A stretch of DNA of 64,000 bases from Planctomycetota bacterium (lineage in GTDB: Bacteria; Planctomycetota; Planctomycetia; Gemmatales; Gemmataceae). The stretch is taken from the NCBI GenBank assembly GCA_003669555.1, contig QWOS01000038.1, positions 1-64,000 on the forward strand, written 5' to 3'. The notes beneath the pieces were generated by a model. The model made no database searches. It had not been told where the DNA came from and was given only the letters and a program-made list of their open reading frames with translations. Below are positions 7,781-15,926 of this stretch, piece by piece. A program made the position numbers and the translations under genes. Every line of letters begins with the position of its first letter. The stretch's first letter is position 1.

Positions 7781-8520
7781 GGCGACTTCTCGAAGCGGCA
7801 CAGGGCGACCATGTGATTAAGTACATATTCAATGCTGATTTTGGGGGCTCCGGCCTGGATAAAAAGGTCTGAAAGCCTTCTCTCGCTAAACAAGTGAATA
7901 TGTTCGGGATTGGTATCTGGCTTACTCGGTACTGAAATCGCGACAAATCTCCTCGCCACCCGCAACGCCTCAGCAACAGCACGGTCCGGCCTTGCCAAAT
8001 GCTCAAGCACTTCCAGCATCGTGACACCGTCAAAGGAAGACTCGGCAAAAGGCAGCTTTACGGCCACATCGCCAACGCTAGCTGTGAGCCTCGACACGCC
8101 ACCGTTGGCGACAGCCTGGATTTCACGAACACGGTCATCCCGGATATCAACACAGTGAACATTTAAATCCGGAAACTCTTCAAGTAAAGGCCACAAAAAA
8201 ACCCCTCGCCCACTGCCAATATCGAGTAGGTTGGCAGGTGCAATTTGACGTAAAAAACCAATAATCCTTCGAACCCGTGGCAGATGGGGCATACGCTTGA
8301 AGCGGTGAAGCCGCAATCCGGTTTCGGTGCCTTTTCGGAACACACTTATATCATCGTATCCGACAGTCTCTGGGATAGACCCCCTGACAAACGCGGATGC
8401 AAATTCAAGATAATATCGTTTGGAAATAGAATCCATTCGGTAGTCCCCTGAAAAACCAGGCTCCTTTTCAAAATTTGCTTTATTTATCTTATTGACACCT
8501 TCCAAAATCTGCCATGTCAT
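7777..8520 (-). CDS. Class I SAM-dependent methyltransferase of RNA-repair cassette
   Basis: A 247-residue protein. The Rossmann SAM motif is LLDIGSGRG, the acidic strand end is VHCVDIRDD, and motif IV reads DGVTMLEVLEHLARP. The later PEHIHLFS supplies further His residues. E-x-x-E-H plus a downstream His is the metal-binding pattern of Hen1 RNA 2'-O-methyltransferases. EVLEH is also common in unrelated methyltransferases, so the substrate is open. The first 28 residues are uncertain: the internal ATG at 8436 has GGGGA at good spacing, while 8520 has no clear ribosome site. It is the first gene of the cassette. Confidence 0.82.
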   Translation of the reverse strand: MTWQILEGVNKINKANFEKEPGFSGDYRMDSISKRYYLEFASAFVRGSIPETVGYDDISVFRKGTETGLRLHRFKRMPHLPRVRRIIGFLRQIAPANLLDIGSGRGVFLWPLLEEFPDLNVHCVDIRDDRVREIQAVANGGVSRLTASVGDVAVKLPFAESSFDGVTMLEVLEHLARPDRAVAEALRVARRFVAISVPSKPDTNPEHIHLFSERRLSDLFIQAGAPKISIEYVLNHMVALCRFEKSP

Positions 8521-8681
8521 ATTAAAATAAAGTCACAGCAGTTCCGGCCTCGTTTTTTTCATGGGGACGGCAAATAACATGATCCAACTGCGTGATAAAA
8601 GAACTAAAACGGTCTTCGACGCCATAAAGGGCAGTAATGCCTGTCATTCCATCTCATCTCCATTTTTTACAACTTCGATTG

Positions 8682-9027
8682 TGCGGCAAGCGCATCCCTC
8701 CCTCGTTCTCACGCCAACAGTTCGTTCAGGACATGCCCATGCACATCGGTGAGGCGGCGGTCTGCGCCATTGTGCCGCACCGTGAGCCGGGTGTGGTCGA
8801 TACCCAGAAGGTGCAAAATGGTGGCGTGCACATCGTAGACCGGTGTACCCACCCTGTTGGCGGGCTTGAAGCCGAACGCATCGGAGGGGCCAATACTGAC
8901 ACCCCCCTTGATACCACCACCAGCCAGCCAGTTCGTAAAGCAGTGCGGGTTGTGATCGCGCCCCTTGCCTCCTTGCGAGCTGGGCATGCGGCCAAATTCG
9001 GTGGTCCAGAGCACAATGGTGTCATCC
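8682..9027 (-). repeat. Right copy of the ~345-bp direct repeat
   Basis: This is the 3' end of the intact DUF1501 gene plus ~27 bp downstream. It is the probable source of the copy at 3631-3974. Its stop is TGA where the left copy has TAA. Confidence 0.85.
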
Positions 9028-10160
9028 AGCAGGCCGGTGCGCTCGAGATCGGCAATCAGTGCGGCCGAGGCCCTGGCCATACCGGTGGCCAAGGGGCCGT
9101 GGTCGCGGCGGATATCCTCATGGCTATCCCAGTTGCGTCGCGGGAAACCGTTGTCACAACCGGACCAGATCTGCACAAATCGCACACCCCGCTCCAGCAG
9201 GCGCCGGGCCACCAGGCACTTGCGGCCCATGGCGTCGGTCTCTTCCAGGTCGTTGATCTCTCGATCGAAGGTGCCCTTACCGTGGTCGAGGCCATAGAGG
9301 CGCAACACCTCGGGGGTTTCACGGCGCCAGTCGAGCGCTTCGGGGGCGGTAGCCTGCAGGCTGGCAGCCAGCTCGTAGGAGCGCAGCCTGGCCTCGAGAC
9401 GGTCATCGCCAGGGCGGTTATCGGCGTGGCGGCGGTTGAGTTCGGCCAAAAGAGTACGGGTGGGCTTCTCGGCCGAAGGCCTGTAACCCGCCGCGTTTCT
9501 GGCAGGGAAAAGGTCGTCGAGCGGTTGTTCCTGTTGTACCCGCAGCACGGTCCCCTGGTGGTTGGCGGGTAGAAAAGCGCTGTCCCAGTTCTTGGGACCG
9601 TTGCTGGGATAGCCCCGGTGATCTGGTAGCACCACGAAGGTGGGCAGGTTGTCGTTGAGGCTGCCCAGGCCATAGCTCACCCAGGCTCCCATACCCGGGA
9701 AGCCGGGGTTCTGGAACCCGGTGGCCTGCAGATAGGTGGACTGGCTATGCACCCCGGTCTTGCCCGCCATATTATGGATGAAGGCCATGCGGTCGGCCAC
9801 CCGTCCCAGGGCCGAGACAGGCTCAGCCAGCATCTTGCCGGAGTCACCATAGGGCTTGAATGGCCAGATGGGGGCCAACCAGGGGCCCAGACCATCCTGA
9901 AAAGCCTCCACTTTCTCGCCGAAGTCGGAGGGCTGGCCGTGCCGCTTCACCAGTTCAGGTTTGAAATCGAACAGGTCGACATGACTGGCCGCCCCAGACA
10001 TGAAGAGTTGCACCACTCGTTTGGCCTTGGCTGGAAACATGGGACCAGGCACGCGCCCTGAAGGGCTGGCGGGTCGCGCCTCGCGGTCGAGCATGGCGGC
10101 CAGGGCAATTCCACCCAAGCCCCCCCCTGCCTGCCAAAGCCAGTGCCTGCGATCGGGCAT
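8709..10160 (-). CDS. DUF1501 family exported protein
   Basis: A 483-residue member of the DUF1501 family, related to alkaline-phosphatase/sulfatase folds and abundant in planctomycetes. The N-terminus RRHWLWQAGGGLGGIALA is a Tat-type signal. Family landmarks include FMSGAASHVDLFDFKP, GFPGMGAWVSYGLGS, the [13 protein letters not shown] block and the C-terminal [16 protein letters not shown]. The ATG at 10160 has GAGGA six bases upstream. It starts 11 bp after the cytochrome gene and is surely cotranscribed with it. Its 3' end has been duplicated at 3631-3974. The substrate is unknown; sulfatase-like hydrolysis is suspected for the family. Confidence 0.93.
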   Translation of the reverse strand: MPDRRHWLWQAGGGLGGIALAAMLDREARPASPSGRVPGPMFPAKAKRVVQLFMSGAASHVDLFDFKPELVKRHGQPSDFGEKVEAFQDGLGPWLAPIWPFKPYGDSGKMLAEPVSALGRVADRMAFIHNMAGKTGVHSQSTYLQATGFQNPGFPGMGAWVSYGLGSLNDNLPTFVVLPDHRGYPSNGPKNWDSAFLPANHQGTVLRVQQEQPLDDLFPARNAAGYRPSAEKPTRTLLAELNRRHADNRPGDDRLEARLRSYELAASLQATAPEALDWRRETPEVLRLYGLDHGKGTFDREINDLEETDAMGRKCLVARRLLERGVRFVQIWSGCDNGFPRRNWDSHEDIRRDHGPLATGMARASAALIADLERTGLLDDTIVLWTTEFGRMPSSQGGKGRDHNPHCFTNWLAGGGIKGGVSIGPSDAFGFKPANRVGTPVYDVHATILHLLGIDHTRLTVRHNGADRRLTDVHGHVLNELLA

Positions 10161-10171
10161 GAAAAATCCTC

Positions 10172-13081
10172 TTAATCCAGATAGGTGAACTCGTTCAAGT
10201 TGAACAGCAGGCGCGCCAGCGCCGGCGCGCCCTCGTTGCGGAGCAATGAACCCAGTAGCCGGGCTTCGTCGGGGGTCGCCGGGCGGCCAAGGGCTTCAAA
10301 AACCGCCTGACTCGCCGCTTTGGCTGGATCAAGAGCTCCCAGCCGCTCCCCAAAGTGGCGGGCCATCACCAGGGCAAAGCGGCTATTCAGTAGCGCCAGT
10401 GCCTGCTGCGGCGTGATGCTTTCGTTGCGGCGATCCACCAGCATGGAGGCGTCAGCGCAGTCGAGACAAGTAAGAAACGGCTGCTGCTGGCTGCGCACCA
10501 CAAATCGATAGACCGTGCGCCTGTGGCTTTTGGGATCTTCCGGATCGTGCAGGTGGTACTGATAGTGGGGCGAATGCTCGGGCTTTTCCACCACGAAGTC
10601 CTTGAAGCCTGGGCCATACATGGTCCGGTCGAGTTTACCTGAAAGCAGCAGCATGGTGTCGCGGAGTTGCTCGCTATCGAGCTTCTGCCGGTTGGCGCGC
10701 CAGAAAAGGGTATTGCCGGCGTCCAGCGCGGCATGGTCAGGAATGTCAGCGGAGCTTTGGCGGTAGGTGGCACTGGTGAGGATATGCCGGTGCAACGCTT
10801 TCAGGGAGCCCTTTTGGTCGCGAAGGTACAGTGCCAGATGGTCTAGCAGTTCGGGATGTGGGCTGAGTTGCCCCTGCCGGCCATAGTCACTGGGGGTTTC
10901 CACCAGACCGCGGCCGGTGTGCCACCGCCAGACCCGGTTGGCAATGACGCGCCAGAAGAGCGGATTGTCAGGGTGAGTGACCCAGCGCGCCAGGGCAGCA
11001 CGGCGTTCGCCCTCCGGCTGGCTGGCCTCGATAAGGAAATCCGCGGGAGCATGGGTGAGCAGGGACAGGCCACCGGGGGTGACCGGCTTGCCTGGCTGGG
11101 TGACATTGCCCCGCCTGAGAACGGTGATAGGCCGGGGCTTGCCGCTGGTGCCCTTGAACGCACCGGACCCCGAGTGCACGGTGCCGCAATAAACCACAGC
11201 GGGTTTTGGCAGGGCATCGCGTCGCGCCTGCATTTGGTCCAGCTCAGTGCGGAGTTCCACCATGCGTTTCTGATCAGCGGCTGACAGCACCTGGCTTTCC
11301 AGGGCGGCGATCTTTTTTTGCACCGCGGCAAGTTGTTCGGGCATGACCGGTTTGCCGGCATGGTGAATACCGTCCGTGAGATTGCTGGCGCGCCATCGGG
11401 GTGGGGCCTCGATGCTGCCACTGGCAGTGACCGGAGCGCCCAGGGCCAGGTTTTTTCCGGTGGCATCCTCCACCCTCATTTCAGCCACAGCGGCGATGAA
11501 ATCACTTTCCCGAGCCCGCAGGCGTGTCACAGTCAGGCGAATGAAGCGGGCTTTGCCCATGGCAGGAGCAACCACAGGCGATATCCCCGGATTAACCAGG
11601 TCGGCCTGTTGCTCAAAGAGCAGAATGGCTTTCTTGAAGTCGGCGGTTTCGCTTGCTTCCAGTTTCCAGCGAACCGGGAAACCGAATCCTGCGCCGATAT
11701 TGGCAAAATCATCCCAGCAGGGCTCCAGTATAATGCGGCTGAAGGGGCGGGCTGTGCCCAGATCGACCTGCACCCAGTGCACGGCGCCAGCCTTGTTTTC
11801 AATCGGGCTGTGCCAACCGTATTCAGCGGCGGGTGAGCGTGGTGATTTTCCCAGGCTTTCTGCTTCAGCACGGGCTGTGCGTATCTGCTGGTCGATGGCG
11901 GGAACCCGCCTGGAAACAATCTGGGCGACCCCAGACTGGACAGCGGCAATTTTCTCATTCAGCTCCTGATCCTGTCGCGCCACGGCAGGGTCGGCAAAGT
12001 AGCGGCGGTCGGCCCGGTCGATAGCGGCAAAGACCGCTTGCAGACGGTAGTATTCTTCCTGCGGAATGGGATCGAACTTGTGATTGTGGCACTGGGCGCA
12101 CTGAGCCGTAAGGCCCAGAAAGCTAGTGATCACCGTGCCCACCATATCGTCACGGTCGAGGTGCCGGGCCACCCTGCCGTCAATCTTGGTCTCGGGCACT
12201 TCGGCATGGCCAATCAAGACCCACGGCCCGGCGGAAAGCATTCCCAGGGCTTCGATGGCACCTGGATCACCCGGATAAAGCACATCACCGGCAATCTGTT
12301 CCCGGGCAAAACGGTCATAGGGCATGTCGGCATTGAGGGCCCGGATCAGGTGGTCGCGGTAAGGCCAGGCGTTGGGCCGGGGCTGATCCTTGTCATAGCC
12401 ATGGGTGTCGGCATAATGGACCAGATCGAGCCACAAGCGGGCCCAGCGTTCACCGTAGGCCGGACTTGCCAGCAGGCGTTCCACAACCCTTTCAAACGCC
12501 CCAGGCGATTGGTCAGCCAGAAAACCGGTGATCTCGGCTGGGCTGGGGGGCAAGCCGGTGAGGTCGAAGGTAACCCGGCGCAACAGGGCTGCTTTTTCCG
12601 CAGGCGGCGACAGATCCCAGCCCTTGACGGCAAGTGCCTTGCGAATGAACCCATCCACAGGGTGTTGACCTGGGGGAGCCGTAGGCCGGGCCAGGGGCAG
12701 GAAGGCCCACCAGGCAGGCTCGGTCTGGGCGGGAAGTTTGGCGCCGGCGGCAATCCAGCCGCGCACCAGGGCTATCTCGGCTGGCCGGAGGGGATCTCCC
12801 CTGGGTGGCATGCGGTCAGCCAAATCGGTGCTGCTGATTTTTTTCAGCAGCAGGCTGGAGTCAGGTTTGCCGGGCACAACTGACGGGCCCGATTCCCCTC
12901 CAGCCAACAACTGTTTGGCCAGGTCGAGCCTTAATCCACCCCGCGCCTTGTCGCCATGGCAAGACAGACAGTTTTTCGCCAGAATCGGCTGAATATCGCG
13001 CTGAAAATCAACCGGCTGAGCCGGAGAACCCTGGGACGCTCCGGCCTGGTGAAGCAGCAGGAACAGGCTGGCGACAAGCAT
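10172..13081 (-). CDS. PSCyt1-DUF1549-DUF1553 cytochrome-like protein
   Basis: A 969-residue exported protein with an N-terminal signal peptide. The planctomycete cytochrome C domain follows (FQRDIQPILAKNCLSCHGD, a CxxCH haem site), then DUF1549, which ends in a second CxxCH (TAQCAQCHNHKFDPI). A middle insertion (VHWVQVDLGTARPFSRIIL) resembles a discoidin/F5-8-type C fold and could bind carbohydrate. The C-terminal half is DUF1553 (FWRVIANRVWRWHTGRGLVETPSDYG) and ends FNLNEFTYLD. The ATG at 13081 has GAGG nine bases upstream. It heads the operon with the DUF1501 gene, a pairing repeated at 15927-19738. The role may be redox-coupled polysaccharide attack; this is inference. Confidence 0.92.
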   Translation of the reverse strand: MLVASLFLLLHQAGASQGSPAQPVDFQRDIQPILAKNCLSCHGDKARGGLRLDLAKQLLAGGESGPSVVPGKPDSSLLLKKISSTDLADRMPPRGDPLRPAEIALVRGWIAAGAKLPAQTEPAWWAFLPLARPTAPPGQHPVDGFIRKALAVKGWDLSPPAEKAALLRRVTFDLTGLPPSPAEITGFLADQSPGAFERVVERLLASPAYGERWARLWLDLVHYADTHGYDKDQPRPNAWPYRDHLIRALNADMPYDRFAREQIAGDVLYPGDPGAIEALGMLSAGPWVLIGHAEVPETKIDGRVARHLDRDDMVGTVITSFLGLTAQCAQCHNHKFDPIPQEEYYRLQAVFAAIDRADRRYFADPAVARQDQELNEKIAAVQSGVAQIVSRRVPAIDQQIRTARAEAESLGKSPRSPAAEYGWHSPIENKAGAVHWVQVDLGTARPFSRIILEPCWDDFANIGAGFGFPVRWKLEASETADFKKAILLFEQQADLVNPGISPVVAPAMGKARFIRLTVTRLRARESDFIAAVAEMRVEDATGKNLALGAPVTASGSIEAPPRWRASNLTDGIHHAGKPVMPEQLAAVQKKIAALESQVLSAADQKRMVELRTELDQMQARRDALPKPAVVYCGTVHSGSGAFKGTSGKPRPITVLRRGNVTQPGKPVTPGGLSLLTHAPADFLIEASQPEGERRAALARWVTHPDNPLFWRVIANRVWRWHTGRGLVETPSDYGRQGQLSPHPELLDHLALYLRDQKGSLKALHRHILTSATYRQSSADIPDHAALDAGNTLFWRANRQKLDSEQLRDTMLLLSGKLDRTMYGPGFKDFVVEKPEHSPHYQYHLHDPEDPKSHRRTVYRFVVRSQQQPFLTCLDCADASMLVDRRNESITPQQALALLNSRFALVMARHFGERLGALDPAKAASQAVFEALGRPATPDEARLLGSLLRNEGAPALARLLFNLNEFTYLD

Positions 13082-13326
13082 GCGGAAACCTCGTGGACAG
13101 GGCCATTCCGGGCATAATCAGGGCAGGTAGAGCCAAGGCCGTGGGGTCAACCTGTTCCCCCTCAAGCCTAGCCGATGGACAACCAAAGCCAGCCGGAACC
13201 CCAAAGCGGGAATACATCCTATTATGGACCATACGCTTGAAGGGTGCAATCAGCAATCACATAGTCAGTCTTGGCGATCCCCTGGAAAAGTGATTCGACT
13301 CCAATGACAGAAGAGGCCGCATCTGT

Positions 13327-13360
13327 GCCACGGGCCGCGATAGGGCCGCCATCCCGTGGC
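13327..13360 (-). terminator. Hairpin downstream of Tat-protein gene
   Basis: GCCACGGG (13327-13334) pairs with CCCGTGGC (13353-13360) just past the stop of the minus-strand gene ending at 13369. There is no T-tract, so it is a hairpin of terminator type at best. Confidence 0.35.
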
Positions 13361-13368
13361 CACAGGGT

Positions 13369-14649
13369 TCAGGTTGAATCCGGAGGGGCATCGAGACGCG
13401 GCAGGGGGGCATGGGGGTAGTCAACCGGCTGGTAGCGGATGGAGAGTTCGGGAGTCAGCAGCTTTTCGTGATTATGAATTCGGGAGGTCAGCGCCCGGTC
13501 GAGAATGCCGCTCGTCAGCAAGGTCCGCTCAACAGGATAGCTGGGCCGACCGGTGTGAAACATGCGCTCGATGCCTTTCAGCAACCAGGCAAAGTGCGGA
13601 TGACTGGGCTTTGGTTGCTCATTAAAACGGGTGGCGAGGAGTTCCCCCTGCCCCTTGAGCCGAATGGCGACCGAAGTGCCTTGGGCAACTTCCGGGAGCA
13701 TGAAAACAGCTCCAGTCAATCCATCATTGTATTCAAACAGGAACAGGGTAGCCCCGTCGCCATGCCGGGGGTCCTGTTGCGTGTGTGGCACCGCAGCGAA
13801 CGCGGCGTCAAACAGTTTTTTGGAAACGAGGCCGCGATCGATTGTTTGCCACACCGCTTCGCCCTGGAGGCATCGCACCCATCTGACACCGGACTCCGCC
13901 CCGCGTCGGCGCTCCACATGGCACTGAAAAAACTCCAGGGTATGACTGCCGTAAATATCCAGTCCAGAGTAGCCAATTCCCACGGCCATTTGGATATCCG
14001 AACCGAGCGGAAGCGAAATCTCGGGCACGCGAGCCCCCACTGTCATCGAAGAACCAGCCATGAACGGGATTTTCAACGCCACAGCCCGATCGTACATCCA
14101 TTTCGCATCCACCCATTCGGGGCCAAGGTGTTTATCGCTGAAGACCGGAACGACTCGACCGAACTTCTCAAAAGCAGCAGCGATTTCGGTGAAAAATCGT
14201 CGGCGCGGATACAGGTGCTGGCCCAGATCGTTCCAGGGATAATCGCCGTGCTCGCCAATGCTGATCACACCATCCACCGGAATATGATTCCCGCCCAGAG
14301 TCAATGCCTTTTCGATGGAGTCAAAAATCGGCACGCCATACTTCTTTGACATGGCCCTGGCCATGTCCTTGTCTGGGAACTGATCAACATACATCGAAGC
14401 CAGTTTCAATGCCGGACCAGGCCCGCCATCCTGTTTCCAGCCTTCGAGGATCTTGCCGAGCAGCACATCCGCGTGCAAGCCTTTCTGGTAGGCCGTCATG
14501 ATTGCGGCCACCGACCGGAAGGCGAGTGGCTTTCCGGATGTTGCCGGTCGCGCAATTGTGGCAGGTGAAAGGATCCCCGCTGCCGCTATTGCGCCCGCGA
14601 GCCAGGTGCGCCGTGACGGATCGGAGATGACCACAGGATACTTGATCAT
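13369..14649 (-). CDS. Tat-exported conserved protein, oxidoreductase-like, unknown
   Basis: A 426-residue protein from the ATG at 14649, which has GGAG six bases upstream; the track start at 14688 adds an unlikely leader. The N-terminus PSRRTWLAGAIAAAGI is a twin-arginine signal. The body carries RSVAAIMTAYQKGLHADVLLGKILEGW, DGVISIGEHGDYPWN, DKHLGPEWVDAKWMYD and IPFMAGSSMTVG. I recognise it as a family recurrent in planctomycetes and related phyla, usually left hypothetical. It has no N-terminal GxGxxG, so a Gfo/Idh assignment is not supported. It sits between two cytochrome/DUF1501 operons on the same strand. Confidence 0.75.
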   Translation of the reverse strand: MIKYPVVISDPSRRTWLAGAIAAAGILSPATIARPATSGKPLAFRSVAAIMTAYQKGLHADVLLGKILEGWKQDGGPGPALKLASMYVDQFPDKDMARAMSKKYGVPIFDSIEKALTLGGNHIPVDGVISIGEHGDYPWNDLGQHLYPRRRFFTEIAAAFEKFGRVVPVFSDKHLGPEWVDAKWMYDRAVALKIPFMAGSSMTVGARVPEISLPLGSDIQMAVGIGYSGLDIYGSHTLEFFQCHVERRRGAESGVRWVRCLQGEAVWQTIDRGLVSKKLFDAAFAAVPHTQQDPRHGDGATLFLFEYNDGLTGAVFMLPEVAQGTSVAIRLKGQGELLATRFNEQPKPSHPHFAWLLKGIERMFHTGRPSYPVERTLLTSGILDRALTSRIHNHEKLLTPELSIRYQPVDYPHAPLPRLDAPPDST

Positions 14650-14798
14650 CAGGGACTCCAAAAAAATTAATATCCAAAATGGTTTCAATCAGGGCATTTC
14701 GATTACGCCCGTGGATCGCAATTCTGCCCAATTCAGCCGCAGGCTGTCTCCGGATTTGCCCCGTATTCATCGCCCGGAACCAGATGCGGTGCCCTGCC

Positions 14799-15905
14799 CT
14801 ATTGTTGCGGCTTCACCATCGCAAAATCCTGCCCCAGACGGTCAGCGATGATGATGGCCGCCAGCACGCGGTCGGGGGTAACGGCCACGCTTTCGTTGTG
14901 GATGCTCTCGCCCTGGGCGCAAGCCCCTTCGGCTGCGGCCTGAAGTTCGGCCTGGGTGGGATTGGTGCAGCCCAGGGCGGCCAGGTGGCTGGGCAGACCC
15001 ACACTCTGGCAGAATTCCAGCACCTGACGGATTTGCAGGGCTGGAGCCCCCGTAAGGACCAACCCTACCAGCACGCCGAAAGCAACCTTTTCCCCGTGCA
15101 GGGCATGGTGACAGGCAGGGATGCGGGTGAGCCCGTTGTGAACCGCATGGGCTGTGGCCAGACCGCCTGATTCGAAGCCCAGCCCCGACAGCAGCGTGTT
15201 GGCTTCCACCACCCGTTCGAAGGCTGGGGTGACCATCCGCGCCAGGCAGGCAGCGATGGCGTGGGGGCCATCGGCCTGGATGGTGTCGTAACAGAGTCGG
15301 GCAATGGCACCTGCCGCCAGGGTGGCCAGCCCTCCGCAGACATTCGCTGATCCCGACCGGCGGCAGCTCTCAGCCTCGAACCAGGTGGACAAGGCGTCCC
15401 CCAGGCCGGCGACGAGGAAGCGGACCGGCGCGCGGGCGATGATGGCAGTATCGACCAGCACGGCGGTTGGGTTGCGGCTGCGCAAATAGTGGCTGAAACT
15501 GCCATCCACCTGATAGATGACCGTGGTGGCACTGGTGGGGGCATCGGTGGAGGCAACGGTGGGCGCCGAGATAAACGGCACACAGCCTGCCAGGTGGGCG
15601 GCGGCCCGGGCGGTATCAATCACCTTGCCCCCACCCAGACCCACCACAGCGCCATAGCCCCCCTGCTGGATGGCGTGTACCGCGTTGTCAATCTCGGGAC
15701 TGGTACACTCGCCGGTGAACGGATGATGTACCAGGTTGGAATGCTGGCCAAAAATGCCCCCTGCCTGGGCCCAGGCGTTGGGCCCGGCCAGGATGAGCGC
15801 CTTGTCACAATTGAGGCCCTGCACCAGTTCTGGCAGGCCTGCCAGAACCCCAGGCCCTTGTTTGTAGAGGGACGGAAACTGGGCGATGGCGTGAAGGGCG
15901 GTCAT
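14799..15905 (-). CDS. gldA: Glycerol dehydrogenase-like, iron/zinc alcohol dehydrogenase
   Basis: A 368-residue member of the iron-containing alcohol dehydrogenase superfamily. It has the NAD-binding glycine motif GLGGGKVIDTA, the substrate-side SAPTVASTDAPTSA, and metal ligands in GLGDALSTWFE, THAVHNGL-like (ATAHAVHNGL) and HHALHGEKVAFG. These fit GldA, which oxidises glycerol to dihydroxyacetone. The start is moved to the ATG at 15905, with AGGAG seven bases upstream. It follows the DUF1501 gene by about 20 bp and is probably the third gene of that operon, an unusual partner. The polyol specificity is not certain. Confidence 0.85.
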   Translation of the reverse strand: MTALHAIAQFPSLYKQGPGVLAGLPELVQGLNCDKALILAGPNAWAQAGGIFGQHSNLVHHPFTGECTSPEIDNAVHAIQQGGYGAVVGLGGGKVIDTARAAAHLAGCVPFISAPTVASTDAPTSATTVIYQVDGSFSHYLRSRNPTAVLVDTAIIARAPVRFLVAGLGDALSTWFEAESCRRSGSANVCGGLATLAAGAIARLCYDTIQADGPHAIAACLARMVTPAFERVVEANTLLSGLGFESGGLATAHAVHNGLTRIPACHHALHGEKVAFGVLVGLVLTGAPALQIRQVLEFCQSVGLPSHLAALGCTNPTQAELQAAAEGACAQGESIHNESVAVTPDRVLAAIIIADRLGQDFAMVKPQQ

Positions 15906-15926
15906 GGTTGCTCCTGGTGAGGTCAA

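Noticed and set aside
3496-8640. tRNA-derived attachment site for the island
   Set aside because: I looked for a repeat of the tRNA-Glu 3' end (GGGTTCAAATCCCGTC) at the right end of the island and saw none.
8637-9572. 311-aa plus-strand ORF and its twin at 3590-4000
   Set aside because: Both are the antisense frame of the DUF1501 3' end. Their mutual similarity only reflects the DNA duplication.
12038-12883. 281-aa plus-strand ORF
   Set aside because: Antisense shadow of the DUF1549 region of the cytochrome gene.
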